Source of the DNA: Alteribacter keqinensis
Lineage (GTDB): Bacteria > Bacillota > Bacilli > Bacillales > Salisediminibacteriaceae
Direction of reading: 5' to 3'
Assembly (NCBI RefSeq): GCF_003710255.1
Contig: NZ_RHIB01000003.1
Location: 248,001 to 312,000 of the forward strand
DNA: 64,000 bases
In this document: positions 25,865 to 35,042 of the stretch, piece by piece
How the letters are laid out: each line of letters begins with the position of its first letter
Numbering within the stretch: the first letter of the stretch is position 1
The notes under the pieces: model-generated
The model's database searches: none
Told to the model about the DNA's origin: nothing
Seen by the model: only the letters and a program-made list of their open reading frames with translations
Position numbers and translations under genes: made by a program

Positions 25865-26280
25865 TAACCGTAAAATACGATGAAATAAGTGTGAAAAGAG
25901 AGATGCTAACCGTAAAAAGAGAGATGCTAACCGTAAAATGATGGCAGCTAAGTGTAAAAAAGAAGGCTGCTAAACGAAGCCGCCGGGATTCACTACTCCC
26001 GGCGGCTTAAGTTTTGCGCTTTTTACACTTACATCCATCATTTTTGCACTTAGCTCGTGCTATTTTACACTTGGCTCCGGCTATTTTACAGTTAGAGCAC
26101 CGTTTTTTACACTTCCAAGACGACATTTTACGTTTAGATGATATCGCACCACTGCCGGGCTGCTAGAGGACTGCATCTCGCACATTAACAGTTTCTCCCG
26201 GCCTGTTAACGGCTTCGGCGCCACAATTACCGGGTTGCACCGCCCCATTAACGGCTTCATCACCCCAATTAACAGTTTCG
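25865..26280. repeat. 21-bp degenerate tandem repeats, locus B (two arms inverted around a hairpin, plus a third block)
   Basis: Left arm: units aligned on TAACCGTAAAA at 25865, 25886, 25907, 25928, 25949 and 25971. A 12-bp perfect hairpin, AAGCCGCCGGGA/TCCCGGCGGCTT, lies at 25977-26008. Right arm: units aligned on TTTTACACTT at 26021, 26042, 26063, 26084, 26105 and 26126, in the opposite orientation to the left arm. Third block: RTTAACGG-type units at 26184, 26205, 26226, 26247 and 26268. All steps are 21 bases except one of 22. This accounts for nearly the whole gap between the desaturase and the TraB-domain lipoprotein. Confidence 0.85.
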
Positions 26281-26323
26281 TCTGTTTTTTTAGTCGTTTA
26301 GCTAAAAGTAGATACGTCCAACA

Positions 26324-26354
26324 CAAAAAACGCACTCCCTGTTTGAGAGTGCGG
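26324..26354 (-). terminator. Intrinsic terminator of the LRR-TraB lipoprotein gene
   Basis: On the minus strand CGCACTC pairs with GAGTGCG, followed by six Ts, directly after the gene. Confidence 0.8.
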
Positions 26355-26364
26355 TTCCATTTTT

Positions 26365-27660
26365 TTATACTGCTTCCTCTTCCGTCTCCTGTGGATCGAG
26401 ACCTAATTCAACATCGTATCCTCTTTGCTCAAGGAGGTCTGTGATGCTGTTTTCCCCGAGGAGGTGGATGGCGCCCACAACGACAAAGTAAGTGTCGTGT
26501 TCACCGCTTTCGAGGAACTCTGAAATTTTATCGGTCATTGCCCGGTCGCGGTCATCTGTAAGCATGCGGATGTATTCCTGATAGTCTTCCGGTGCATCGT
26601 CTTCTGCGTAACGGAGTTCGGTAAGGGACTCGTGGTCACCGAGACGCCACATGGCCATGAGTTCCAGCAGTTCATCTCCGAGTTCATCATACTCTTCGAG
26701 GGTTTCACTCAGCATTTCTCCCTGGGTATCGAGGGTGAGTGTTTCCTGGACGGCCAATTGGCTTTCTGCCGTTTCAAGGCCGATGATTTCTTTTCCATCA
26801 TCAGATGCCCGTTCGAGAAAGTGCATGTCAATCCCAAGCTCAGGAGAGTATCCGGCCGTCATGGAGACGATGGATAAAAGGAATTCCTGAACGTACCATG
26901 GTTTGAATTGTGACAGGTCATCGCTTGATACACCAAACGGACGGAGAAGGAAGGCCAGTCGTTTGAATTCTTCTTCTGTAATGTAATCCTGAAGCTCCTC
27001 GCCGGGACCCAGCATTCCTGCTTCTGTGGCCAGTTCCATCATGCGCTCATCAGAGAGTTCATTAAAGTCAATTTCGAATGCAGCGGCGGATGAGGATTCA
27101 AATGCCTCTTCAATCTCATCATTGAGCGGATAAAGCTCTTCTGACCCAATGTGAATCGATCCAAGAAGGTAAACTGTTTTTTCCCCGTGGGTAACTTCGT
27201 AAAAGATCCCGCGGGAAGGCTCCATATCGAGGGCGAAACGTTCCTCGTCAATAAAAACAAACACATCATTGTCGATGAGGGTTCTTACAACGCTGTATGA
27301 CTCTGTGCCTACAGAAAGGTTCAGAGGGTTGTTTTCAATATCCACACTCTCAATACTCGGGAGATCGAGGAGAGGAGTGATGTCTTCGATTTCGTTTCCA
27401 AATATGATCAGTTCTTCCAGAGACGTAAGGACATCGATCCCCTCGAGACTTTTAATGTCACGCTCAAAAGCATGGAGGGTCCTTATCTGGCTGAGACCTG
27501 TTTCTGTGAGATCGCCTTCCGGCTGGCCGAGAGCATCTCTGACAGCTTCCTCAAGTTGTCTGTCCTTAAAGAACGATTCTTTACTCTCCATTGGTTGTGC
27601 TGTGCATCCTGCAATGGTCAGGAGGGCGATCAGGATCATATAGATTTGTAACCTCTTCAT
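26365..27660 (-). CDS. Lipoprotein with leucine-rich repeats fused to a TraB/GumN domain
   Basis: A 431-residue exported lipoprotein. The signal ends in a lipobox, LTIAGC (Cys near 19). Residues ~30-130 look like short leucine-rich repeats of internalin type (IKSLEGIDVLTSLEELIIFG, then IEDITPLLDLPSIESVDI). Residues ~150-420 are a TraB/GumN (TiKi-like) domain with the two paired His motifs, LLGSIHIG near 168 and VVGAIHLLG near 400, and an acidic FEIDFNE between. Members of that family are putative metalloproteases; activity here is unproven. ACAGGAGGATA-like CAGGAGG precedes the ATG. Single gene. Confidence 0.8.
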   Translation of the reverse strand: MKRLQIYMILIALLTIAGCTAQPMESKESFFKDRQLEEAVRDALGQPEGDLTETGLSQIRTLHAFERDIKSLEGIDVLTSLEELIIFGNEIEDITPLLDLPSIESVDIENNPLNLSVGTESYSVVRTLIDNDVFVFIDEERFALDMEPSRGIFYEVTHGEKTVYLLGSIHIGSEELYPLNDEIEEAFESSSAAAFEIDFNELSDERMMELATEAGMLGPGEELQDYITEEEFKRLAFLLRPFGVSSDDLSQFKPWYVQEFLLSIVSMTAGYSPELGIDMHFLERASDDGKEIIGLETAESQLAVQETLTLDTQGEMLSETLEEYDELGDELLELMAMWRLGDHESLTELRYAEDDAPEDYQEYIRMLTDDRDRAMTDKISEFLESGEHDTYFVVVGAIHLLGENSITDLLEQRGYDVELGLDPQETEEEAV

Positions 27661-27863
27661 AGGTATCCTCCTGGCAGTGAAAAATAAAGGTTGTGTGAGA
27701 ATATGTAATACTTCCGAATAATTATGATAGTTACCATACTACTAAATAATGTAAGGGTTGAGAATAGGGCAAAGTAAATGTTTTAAAAAAGATTTTTCAA
27801 ACCGGCAAAAAATGAGCTACAATAAAGGGATGATTATGATAACGACTTCAAAGGGGTAAACCG

Positions 27864-29777
27864 ATGACGATTTTATCTGTGGACGGATTAACAAAAACAT
27901 ATGGTGAAAAAGTGTTGTTTGACAACCTTTCTTTTTCCATTAAAAAAGGGCAGCGAATCGGCCTTTTAGGTGTAAATGGGACAGGGAAGTCAACGCTTTT
28001 GAAAGTACTGGCCGGGATTGAGAGCTCAGAGGGGGGCAGGATGGACCATGCCAACGACTTTCATATTGAATACCTGCCTCAGGAGCCTGAACTCGATCCT
28101 GAACGAACGGTACTTGAACAAATCTATTACGGGGATTCAACCATTATGCGGGTCATGCGTGATTATGAGAAGGCTTCCCATGAGCTTGAAAAAGATCCAT
28201 CAAGTGAGAAGCTTCAGGCACAAGTGATGAGGCAGCAGGAACGTATGGAGGAAAATGAAGCTTGGGAAGCCAGTACTGTCGCTAAAACCGTTCTTACAAA
28301 GCTTGGGATTACGGATTTCACGAAGCAGATTCAACATTTATCCGGAGGCCAGAAGAAGCGGGTTGCTATTGCGAAAGCCCTGATTCAGCCGGCGGATATT
28401 CTTATATTGGATGAGCCGACGAACCATCTTGATAATGCAACGATTGAATGGCTTGAGCAGTTTCTTGCCCAGTATAAAGGGGCGATTATTCTTGTGACTC
28501 ACGACCGGTACTTTTTAAACCGGGTTACCAATCATATCTTCGAACTCGATCACGGGAGTCTGTACGCATATGAAGGAAATTATGAGACGTACCTGGAAAA
28601 AAGAGCCGAGCGGGAAGCACAGTCGGAAATACAGGAAGCCAAGCACCAGAACATTCTGCGCCGGGAGCTTGCCTGGCTGAAGCGGGGGGCAAAAGCGAGA
28701 ACAACGAAGCAGAAAGCCCGGATCCAGCGGGCCGAAGCCATGCAGGAAGAATCTTTTGACCGGGAGAAGCGGGACCTTGACTTTGCCATCGGGGCAAACC
28801 GTCTTGGGAAAAAGGTCATTGAACTCCAAGGTGTCACAAAACATCTGGGAGGAAAGACGTTGTTTGCGGACCTTGACTATCTCGTGGTGCCGGGAGAGCG
28901 TCTTGGCATCATCGGACCGAATGGAACGGGAAAATCAACCCTGTTAAATATCATAGCCGGTCGCCTTGCGCCGGATGGAGGTCATGTGGAAACGGGTGAG
29001 ACGGTGAAGATTGGCTATTATACACAGGATCATCAGGAAATGGACGAAAACCTGAGAGTCATCGAATATATTAAAGAAGCGGCAGAAATTGTCCACACTG
29101 CAGACGGGGACGTGATTACTGCTGAACAGATGCTGGAGCGTTTTATGTTTCCGCGGCCAATGCAGTGGAATGTGATCCGGAGACTGTCTGGAGGAGAGAG
29201 GCGTCGTCTGTATCTTTTGCGAGTGCTGATGGGGGAGCCAAACGTTCTGTTTCTTGATGAGCCGACGAATGACCTGGATACCCAGACGTTGAGCATACTG
29301 GAAGATTACCTCGATCAGTTCCCTGGAGTGGTCATTACCGTTTCCCACGACCGTTATTTTCTTGACCGTGTCGTAGACCGCCTTCTTATGTTTAAAGGAC
29401 GGGGTCACGTAGATCGTTTTTTCGGCCATTATTCAGATTACATGGCAGAGCACGGGTCACTTGCTGAGGCAAAACAGGCATTTGAGAAACCGGCCGTTGA
29501 GACAAAGGCGGAACAGCCTGTTTCTGCCGGTAAAAAAACAAAGAAACTTTCCTATAAGGAACAGCAGGAGTGGAATACGATTGAAGACCGCATTGCAAAA
29601 CTGGAAGAAAAGATTGAGACGGTTCAGGAAGGAATTGTAAGCGCGGGCAGTGACTCTGTAAAAGTACAGGAACTTTATGCCGCACAGCAAAAAGCAGAAG
29701 AAGAACTTGAACAGGCGATGGAGCGGTGGGAAGAGCTGTCTCTGCTCGTGGAAGAAATTGATGCTGCTAAAAAGTAA
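27864..29777 (+). CDS. yfmR: ABC-F family ATPase YfmR (Uup-like)
   Basis: A 637-residue ribosome-associated ABC-F ATPase. In B. subtilis, YfmR works with EF-P to relieve ribosomes stalled at polyproline and similar sequences. Domain 1: GVNGTGKS (about 37), LSGGQKKR, LDEPTNHLD. Arm/linker region with RRELAWLKRGAKAR. Domain 2: GPNGTGKS, LSGGERRR, LDEPTNDLD. The C-terminal coiled coil (residues ~560-637, KLEEKIETVQEG) is the Uup-type tail. ATG 27864 has AAAGGGG 8 bases upstream. YfmL and YfmM also lie in this window. Confidence 0.9.
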   Translation: MTILSVDGLTKTYGEKVLFDNLSFSIKKGQRIGLLGVNGTGKSTLLKVLAGIESSEGGRMDHANDFHIEYLPQEPELDPERTVLEQIYYGDSTIMRVMRDYEKASHELEKDPSSEKLQAQVMRQQERMEENEAWEASTVAKTVLTKLGITDFTKQIQHLSGGQKKRVAIAKALIQPADILILDEPTNHLDNATIEWLEQFLAQYKGAIILVTHDRYFLNRVTNHIFELDHGSLYAYEGNYETYLEKRAEREAQSEIQEAKHQNILRRELAWLKRGAKARTTKQKARIQRAEAMQEESFDREKRDLDFAIGANRLGKKVIELQGVTKHLGGKTLFADLDYLVVPGERLGIIGPNGTGKSTLLNIIAGRLAPDGGHVETGETVKIGYYTQDHQEMDENLRVIEYIKEAAEIVHTADGDVITAEQMLERFMFPRPMQWNVIRRLSGGERRRLYLLRVLMGEPNVLFLDEPTNDLDTQTLSILEDYLDQFPGVVITVSHDRYFLDRVVDRLLMFKGRGHVDRFFGHYSDYMAEHGSLAEAKQAFEKPAVETKAEQPVSAGKKTKKLSYKEQQEWNTIEDRIAKLEEKIETVQEGIVSAGSDSVKVQELYAAQQKAEEELEQAMERWEELSLLVEEIDAAKK

Positions 29778-29855
29778 GTAACAAAAGGTTCTTCCCCGCT
29801 GAGGTGTGCGGACAAAAAAACGTCCCCTGAAGAGCCGCGTTCCGACAAAAGCGTA

Positions 29856-29889
29856 ATAAAAAAGGGCACCCCGTTATGAGGGGGACCCT
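29856..29889 (-). terminator. Terminator of the 38-residue membrane peptide gene
   Basis: On the minus strand GGGTCCCCC...GGGGTGCCC forms a stem, followed by six Ts. It begins 12 bases after the peptide's stop and may also stop yfmR readthrough. Confidence 0.65.
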
Positions 29890-29901
29890 TCCTTCTATCC
29901 A

Positions 29902-30018
29902 TTATCGTTTTGCGGTTCCTGTCATGCGGTTTACAGCACGCCCGATAAAGCGGGATGCTAATTTCATAAGAAAGCTGAACAGGAAAAGGCGCACTATTCT
30001 TCGGATGATGATACTCAT
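29902..30018 (-). CDS. 38-residue amphipathic/membrane peptide, unrecognised
   Basis: A short gene coding for 38 residues: MSIIIRRIVRLFLFSFLMK, then LASRFIGRAVNRMTGTAKR. It is strongly basic with one hydrophobic segment. AGAGGTG lies 6 bases before ATG 30018 and a hairpin terminator follows the stop, so it looks like a real unit. No family is recognised. Options are a small membrane regulator, a toxin-like peptide, or a peptide of the spore or cell-division class. Confidence 0.6.
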   Translation of the reverse strand: MSIIIRRIVRLFLFSFLMKLASRFIGRAVNRMTGTAKR

Positions 30019-30214
30019 GGCTTTCACCTCTGCTCTTTTGTGGGGTTGTCTTACTATTCCCGAAAAAACAAGGAATTTAAACTTAGCCTTTGTCCTGGTG
30101 TTTAGTATGAGGAAAGGAACCGGGAGTTATCCTGTATTTTCAAGAACGAATAAGCCTACAATGAAAGTGAAAATCCATAGAATTTGATTGTCCAGCAGGC
30201 AGGAGAGGATAACC

Positions 30215-33200
30215 GTGTTTAGAGGATTAACGGAAGACCGAATTAAAGATGCTTCAAGCTCAGCTACCGTTTTTTCAAGAGGCCGGCGTTACTTTGAAGA
30301 TGGTGCGGTAGAGGACCTTTCCTTTTCCAGTGTTGCAGAAGTTTATGAAGCTACCGTCATCGGGATGGACGATTACGATGTGATGGTAGATGTGAACAAT
30401 GGAAATATAGACATTGCAAGCGCAAGGTGCACGTGCCAGGCTTTTGATACCTATCCGGGTCTTTGTAAACATTTATCGGCCTTTTTACTCCAGATCCTTC
30501 ACGAAGCGGGAAAGAACAAGAGAGGCAGGCTTACCCCGGTGACAGGTGCCACGGTTGGAAGAAAGGATCATGCGAAAAGTCTGATTGAAAGCTTCAATCA
30601 GGTTTACGACCGGAAAAAGGAGTCATTCAGTGAAAAAGAGCAGCTCCAGGTAGAGTTTACCCTGAACCTTACGAGCTCATGGGGGACGTATAGCGGGGCG
30701 ATTGACCTTGAAATGAAAATCGGGCCGAAACGGCGCTACGTTGTAAAAGACATAAAGGAATTTCTTTTCGCCATGGAGCAGTCCGATGCTGTACGGTTTT
30801 CAAAGCTGTTTACATACCACCCGTCCGACTACTCGTTTAAGGACGAGGACCTTCGTGTGTTCAGACAGCTATCAAGAATCTTTCACGTGGAAGAGGAGAT
30901 CCTGTCTTTCGGTTACCGGAACTCAGGTTTAAATGACGACAAACGGCGGATGCAGATTCCCAATTCTTTTTTAAAGGACACACTTGAGGCACTGAAGGTG
31001 TGTGATGTGAAGGTAGAAACGAACATGGGGGCGGGGGATCACTTCACAGGACTTGATGTGGAGTACAATCCGGAGAAGCTCCCCCTTCATTTTACCCTCC
31101 AGTATTTGGATGAAGAGAGGCAGCAGTACCAGCTTCGGTTTACGAGCAAGGAGAAGCTGATGGTAATCGGGGAAAAGTACAATGTGGCGTTTTTCGATGG
31201 GACATTTTATTTTATTACCGATGAAGAGAAGCGGACGCTCCTCACGATTGACCGTCAGTTTGCGGATATTGAAGAGGTGACAGTGCCGAAAGAGCAGATG
31301 ATGGATTTCTCCTCCGTTGTGCTGCCTCAGCTTATGGCTGTCGGAACTGTGGATGTAGCCCCGGACGTAAAGCAGCTCATCAAAGCAGAACCCCTTACAG
31401 GAAAGCTGTATGTGGATATGGTGGATGACATGGCGACAGCCCGTCTCGAATTTGTCTACGGGGACATGACGTTATCCCCATTCGACCTTGAACAGCCGGA
31501 CAGTGAAGAGATTGTCGTCCGGGATGTGGAAAAAGAGATGCTTCTGTTATCGCAGATCGAGAGCCTGCCCTTCAAGTACAACGGCAAAGAGCTTTATCTG
31601 GAAGTGTGGGAGGATGTGCTCGATTTTCTGTTAGTGGAATTGCCGGTACTTTCGGAGATGATGGAAGTGTACACCACCTCCGAGGTCCAACGGTTTATTC
31701 ATACACCGGTGGATGATCCGAAAATTCATGTGGAAAAAAATGAACGAATGAACCTGCTTGATATTACTTTTCAGTTTGAAGGAATTGAAGGCGGGGAAAT
31801 TGAGGCCATGCTTACGGCTCTTGCTGAAAACAGGAAGTACTATAAGCTTTCGAACGGTGCTTACATGAACCTCCAGGATGAGCGCTTCGCGAACATGAAG
31901 CAAGTTCTGGAGCAGATGCCGACGCCGATGGATGGCTACGCTCGACAGAGCCAGGTGCCTCTCATGCAGGCTTTTTTGCTTGATGAGGCCGGGGCGGAAT
32001 CCATCAAGCGAGGCAAACGGTTCCGGGAACTGCTGGAGCGGATTTATCATCCTGAAGAAGTGGATACGACCGTTCCAAAAACGCTGAATGCGACCATGCG
32101 GGAGTATCAAAAGGTCGGATTCGGCTGGCTGAAAACCCTCGGCACTTATGGGTTTGGCGGTATTTTAGCCGATGATATGGGACTTGGAAAAACAATTCAG
32201 ACGATCGCGTATCTTTTGTCGGAAAAAGCGGACGGAAAAGAAGGCCAGGCGCTGATCGTATGTCCATCGAGTCTCGTGTACAACTGGCAAAAGGAAATTC
32301 AGCGGTTTGCCCCGTCACTCAGCACGGCGGTGATTTCTGGACCCTCAGCCGAGCGTCTGAGCCTGTTGGAAGGGGCGAAGGAAGCAGACGTTGTGATCAC
32401 CTCGTATCCGCTGTTGCGGCGGGATACGGAGCACTACATAAAAACGGTGTTTTCGGTGTTTATTCTTGACGAAGCCCAGTATGTTAAAAATGACTGGACC
32501 CAGACGGCGAGGGCGGTGAAAGCCATCCGGGCAAGCCAGGCGTTTGCATTGAGCGGAACTCCGATTGAAAATTCACTGGATGAGCTTTATTCAATCTTTG
32601 AAGTCGTACTGCCGGGGCTGTTCCGGAGCAAGAAGGCATTTAAAGAAATGAAGGAAACCGACGTAGCTAAACGCGTGCGGCCTTTTGTCCTTCGCCGGGT
32701 GAAAGAAGACGTGCTTTCCGATTTGCCGGATAAAATTGAGAACGTCCAGTTCACGGAGCTCAGTGACAGCCAGAAAGCCGTTTACCTCGCTCAGCTGCAG
32801 ATGCTTAAAAATGAAGTGAAGACGGCGATCCGGGAAGACTCGTTCCAGGAGAACCGGATGAAAATTCTGGCAGGCCTTACGAGGCTGCGGCAGATCTGCT
32901 GCCACCCGAAGCTGTTTATGGAAAATTACACCGGAAACTCGGGTAAACTTGATCGCCTGATGGAGTATCTGAAGGAAGCTGTCCCTTCAGGGAAACGGGT
33001 CGTGATCTTTTCCCAATTTACGAAGATGCTCGCCATGATCAGGCTGGAGCTTGAAAAGCATGGCTGGAAGTATCACTACCTTGATGGAAAGACGCCGTCC
33101 AGTGACCGGGTTGCCATGACGGAAGAGTATAACGCCGGTGGTAAGCCGCTGTTCTTAATTTCGTTAAAAGCAGGAGGTACCGGGCTCAACCTCACCGGTG

Positions 33201-33451
33201 GGGATACAGTCATTTTGTTTGATTCGTGGTGGAATCCGGCTGTGGAAGAGCAGGCGGCGGACCGGGTCCACCGTTTCGGTCAGAAGAAGGTGGTTCAGGT
33301 GGTGAAGCTTGTAACTGCGGGAACGATCGAGGAGAAAATCCACCAGCTTCAGGATCAGAAGCGGGAGCTGATGGACAAAGTGATTCAGACAGGGGAGACG
33401 TCGATTACGTCTCTGAATAAGGATGATATTCAGGAGCTTCTGCAGGTTTAG
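30215..33451 (+). CDS. SWIM zinc finger plus SNF2-family helicase
   Basis: A 1078-residue Swi2/Snf2-type ATPase. An N-terminal SWIM zinc finger (Cys72, Cys74, Cys84, His86: C-x-C-x9-C-x-H) is followed by a ~500-residue bacterial SNF2-associated region. The motor begins near 630: DDMGLGKT (about 654), motif II DEAQ (about 752), SGTPIEN, and a second lobe with SLKAGGTGLNLT, DSWWNP and QAADRVHRFGQ. It probably acts on nucleic-acid or RNA polymerase complexes, as RapA does. I chose GTG 30215, with AGGAGAGG 6 bases upstream, over TTG 30188. Single-gene unit. Confidence 0.9.
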   Translation: MFRGLTEDRIKDASSSATVFSRGRRYFEDGAVEDLSFSSVAEVYEATVIGMDDYDVMVDVNNGNIDIASARCTCQAFDTYPGLCKHLSAFLLQILHEAGKNKRGRLTPVTGATVGRKDHAKSLIESFNQVYDRKKESFSEKEQLQVEFTLNLTSSWGTYSGAIDLEMKIGPKRRYVVKDIKEFLFAMEQSDAVRFSKLFTYHPSDYSFKDEDLRVFRQLSRIFHVEEEILSFGYRNSGLNDDKRRMQIPNSFLKDTLEALKVCDVKVETNMGAGDHFTGLDVEYNPEKLPLHFTLQYLDEERQQYQLRFTSKEKLMVIGEKYNVAFFDGTFYFITDEEKRTLLTIDRQFADIEEVTVPKEQMMDFSSVVLPQLMAVGTVDVAPDVKQLIKAEPLTGKLYVDMVDDMATARLEFVYGDMTLSPFDLEQPDSEEIVVRDVEKEMLLLSQIESLPFKYNGKELYLEVWEDVLDFLLVELPVLSEMMEVYTTSEVQRFIHTPVDDPKIHVEKNERMNLLDITFQFEGIEGGEIEAMLTALAENRKYYKLSNGAYMNLQDERFANMKQVLEQMPTPMDGYARQSQVPLMQAFLLDEAGAESIKRGKRFRELLERIYHPEEVDTTVPKTLNATMREYQKVGFGWLKTLGTYGFGGILADDMGLGKTIQTIAYLLSEKADGKEGQALIVCPSSLVYNWQKEIQRFAPSLSTAVISGPSAERLSLLEGAKEADVVITSYPLLRRDTEHYIKTVFSVFILDEAQYVKNDWTQTARAVKAIRASQAFALSGTPIENSLDELYSIFEVVLPGLFRSKKAFKEMKETDVAKRVRPFVLRRVKEDVLSDLPDKIENVQFTELSDSQKAVYLAQLQMLKNEVKTAIREDSFQENRMKILAGLTRLRQICCHPKLFMENYTGNSGKLDRLMEYLKEAVPSGKRVVIFSQFTKMLAMIRLELEKHGWKYHYLDGKTPSSDRVAMTEEYNAGGKPLFLISLKAGGTGLNLTGGDTVILFDSWWNPAVEEQAADRVHRFGQKKVVQVVKLVTAGTIEEKIHQLQDQKRELMDKVIQTGETSITSLNKDDIQELLQV

Positions 33452-33502
33452 GGGATGGAATCAGAGGGTCGTCGAATGGTGACGAATTCTCTTTAAGTGG
33501 CT

Positions 33503-33607
33503 TGAAATTCTGCATAAACGCCCGGAAGTTCTCCATAAATCGTCTGAAATTCTGCATAAACAGCCCAAAGTTCTCCATAAAACCGAAAAAGTTCTTCATA
33601 AAAAACC
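33503..33607. repeat. 21-bp degenerate tandem repeat, locus C (5 units)
   Basis: Units start at 33503, 33524, 33545, 33566 and 33587, exactly 21 bases apart. The consensus, GAARTTCTNCATAAA plus variable bases, is that of locus A (5299-5403), 28 kb away. The array runs directly into the terminator between two convergent genes. Confidence 0.88.
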
Positions 33608-33635
33608 GGGCCTCCATAAAGGGGCCCGGTTTTTA
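33600..33635. terminator. Bidirectional terminator between the SNF2 and glutamate dehydrogenase genes
   Basis: ACCGGGCC pairs with GGCCCGGT around a short loop, with a T run on the right and an A run on the left, so it can act on both convergent transcripts. Confidence 0.8.
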
Positions 33636-33644
33636 TCATTACAC

Positions 33645-35042
33645 CTAAAACAGCTTGCCGTGCTTATAAAGAAGGCTCGTGAGCCGTTCCAACGCAAGGT
33701 AGAAGCAGCCAAAACGCATGGTTTCGCCCTCAGAGTAAAAATACGTATCGTACACACGCTTAAACGTCTCCGTCATCTGGGCTGCCATTTCATCAATGAT
33801 TTCGTCTTCACTGTAATGCTCCGTTATTTTGCTTTGCTTCCACTCAAGATAGGACACGATTACCCCGCCCGCGTTTACAAGAATATCAGGGATCACGATT
33901 TTCCCTGTCTCTTCAAAGTACTGATCCGCTTCCTGGGATAAAGGTGCGTTCGCTCCTTCGACAAGAATCCGGGCAGGGATTGCTTTCATGTTGTCCCGGT
34001 GAATCTGGTCTTCCACAGCTGCAAGAATAAGCACATCCGAACTTAAAGTCAGCACATCGGCTGCTTCGTAAATATCCGCTTTAATGCCGAGATCTGTAAG
34101 TTCCTCCCGGGTGTTGGGAAGGCGGTTGTGACTGTAGCCGAACGCATCGAGGACTTCAATGTTGAGGCCGTCCTGACTGTAAAGAGTCACCTCCCGGTCT
34201 GAGACGGCTACAACGTGGTGGGTGAGTTTTTCATCTTCAAACGCTTCTCTGGCTGCCACGCTTCCTACATTGCCGAAACCCTGAATGGCAATATCGATAT
34301 GCCCTTTTTCCGTGTATTCTTCGTGAATGTACTCAAGAGTACGCCACTGCCCGGTCCGTTCCACTTCATTTTTATCCGCAAGGTCATTAAACCAGTCGTT
34401 AAGAAGCCACTGGTAGCTTAGATAGGTGCCTTTTCCGGTAGCTTCGCGCCGCCCTTTGGCACCCCCGTTTTCCACACTTTTACCCGTAAAAGAACCGAGA
34501 TACGTTTCTCCGGGGTGGATGGTTTTGTATTCGCCAACCATCCAGTCAATGATTCGTTCGTTTGTGCCAAGATCCGGTGCAGGAATATCGTGATTCGGTC
34601 CGAGGTCCGGCTTAAATCGCTGGACATACTTTTTTGCGATCAGGTTCAGTTCCCGATCGGAATATTCTTTTGGATTGATGTGAACCCCGCCTTTGGCCCC
34701 CCCGAAAGGCAGGCGGTGAAGGGCATTTTTAATTGTCATAAGAATAGCCAGGTTTTCCACTTCGGACTCGCTCACGTTTTCGTTAAAGCGGATTCCCCCT
34801 TTATAAAAGCCGCTGATGTTGTTGTGCTGGACCCGGTATGCGGGGATTCTTACAATGCCGTTTTTTTCACGGGAGACCCGGATGTAGCTTTTAATGATCT
34901 TATCTGTTGTTTTCAATATTTCCTTCGCCGAAGCGCATACTTCTGTACGCTTCTCTTCTTCGCGGATACCGAGGAATCCGCTTTCATCTGATAGTACGTC
35001 CATTACGTCTTCGATAAGTGCCTGTGTTTCTTCTCGTTTCAA
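33645..35042 (-). CDS. Glu/Leu/Phe/Val-type dehydrogenase, probably NAD-glutamate dehydrogenase
   Basis: A 465-residue amino acid dehydrogenase converting glutamate and 2-oxoglutarate, or a related pair. The catalytic-site stretch is GGIRFNENV, then PFGGAKGGVHINP with the active Lys (about residue 112). PAPDLGTNERIIDWM follows, and the Rossmann domain is GFGNVGSVAA (about 265). It is about 40 residues longer than B. subtilis RocG/GudB, partly from an insert near 215-245 (NDWFNDLADKNEVERTGQW). The start is TTG 35042 behind AGGAGGGG. Single gene. Substrate preference is not certain from sequence. Confidence 0.82.
   Translation of the reverse strand: MKREETQALIEDVMDVLSDESGFLGIREEEKRTEVCASAKEILKTTDKIIKSYIRVSREKNGIVRIPAYRVQHNNISGFYKGGIRFNENVSESEVENLAILMTIKNALHRLPFGGAKGGVHINPKEYSDRELNLIAKKYVQRFKPDLGPNHDIPAPDLGTNERIIDWMVGEYKTIHPGETYLGSFTGKSVENGGAKGRREATGKGTYLSYQWLLNDWFNDLADKNEVERTGQWRTLEYIHEEYTEKGHIDIAIQGFGNVGSVAAREAFEDEKLTHHVVAVSDREVTLYSQDGLNIEVLDAFGYSHNRLPNTREELTDLGIKADIYEAADVLTLSSDVLILAAVEDQIHRDNMKAIPARILVEGANAPLSQEADQYFEETGKIVIPDILVNAGGVIVSYLEWKQSKITEHYSEDEIIDEMAAQMTETFKRVYDTYFYSEGETMRFGCFYLALERLTSLLYKHGKLF

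Noticed and set aside
25865-26280. CRISPR array
   Set aside because: Units are adjacent and degenerate, with a 21-base period, no conserved repeat separated by unique spacers, and no cas genes.
26081-26335. An 84-residue minus-strand frame with seven-residue periodicity (SVKNGALTVK end)
   Set aside because: The period comes from the 21-bp repeats of locus B. No ribosome site, and the frame crosses two different repeat blocks.
29876-30187. A 103-residue plus-strand frame
   Set aside because: It lies antisense to the 38-residue peptide gene, starts inside that gene's terminator and has no ribosome site.
33405-33617. A 70-residue minus-strand frame with F-M-x-N-F heptads
   Set aside because: It is the translation of the 21-bp DNA repeat, has no ribosome site and begins inside a terminator stem. 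The same pattern at locus A is in a different context, so the DNA repeat explains it.
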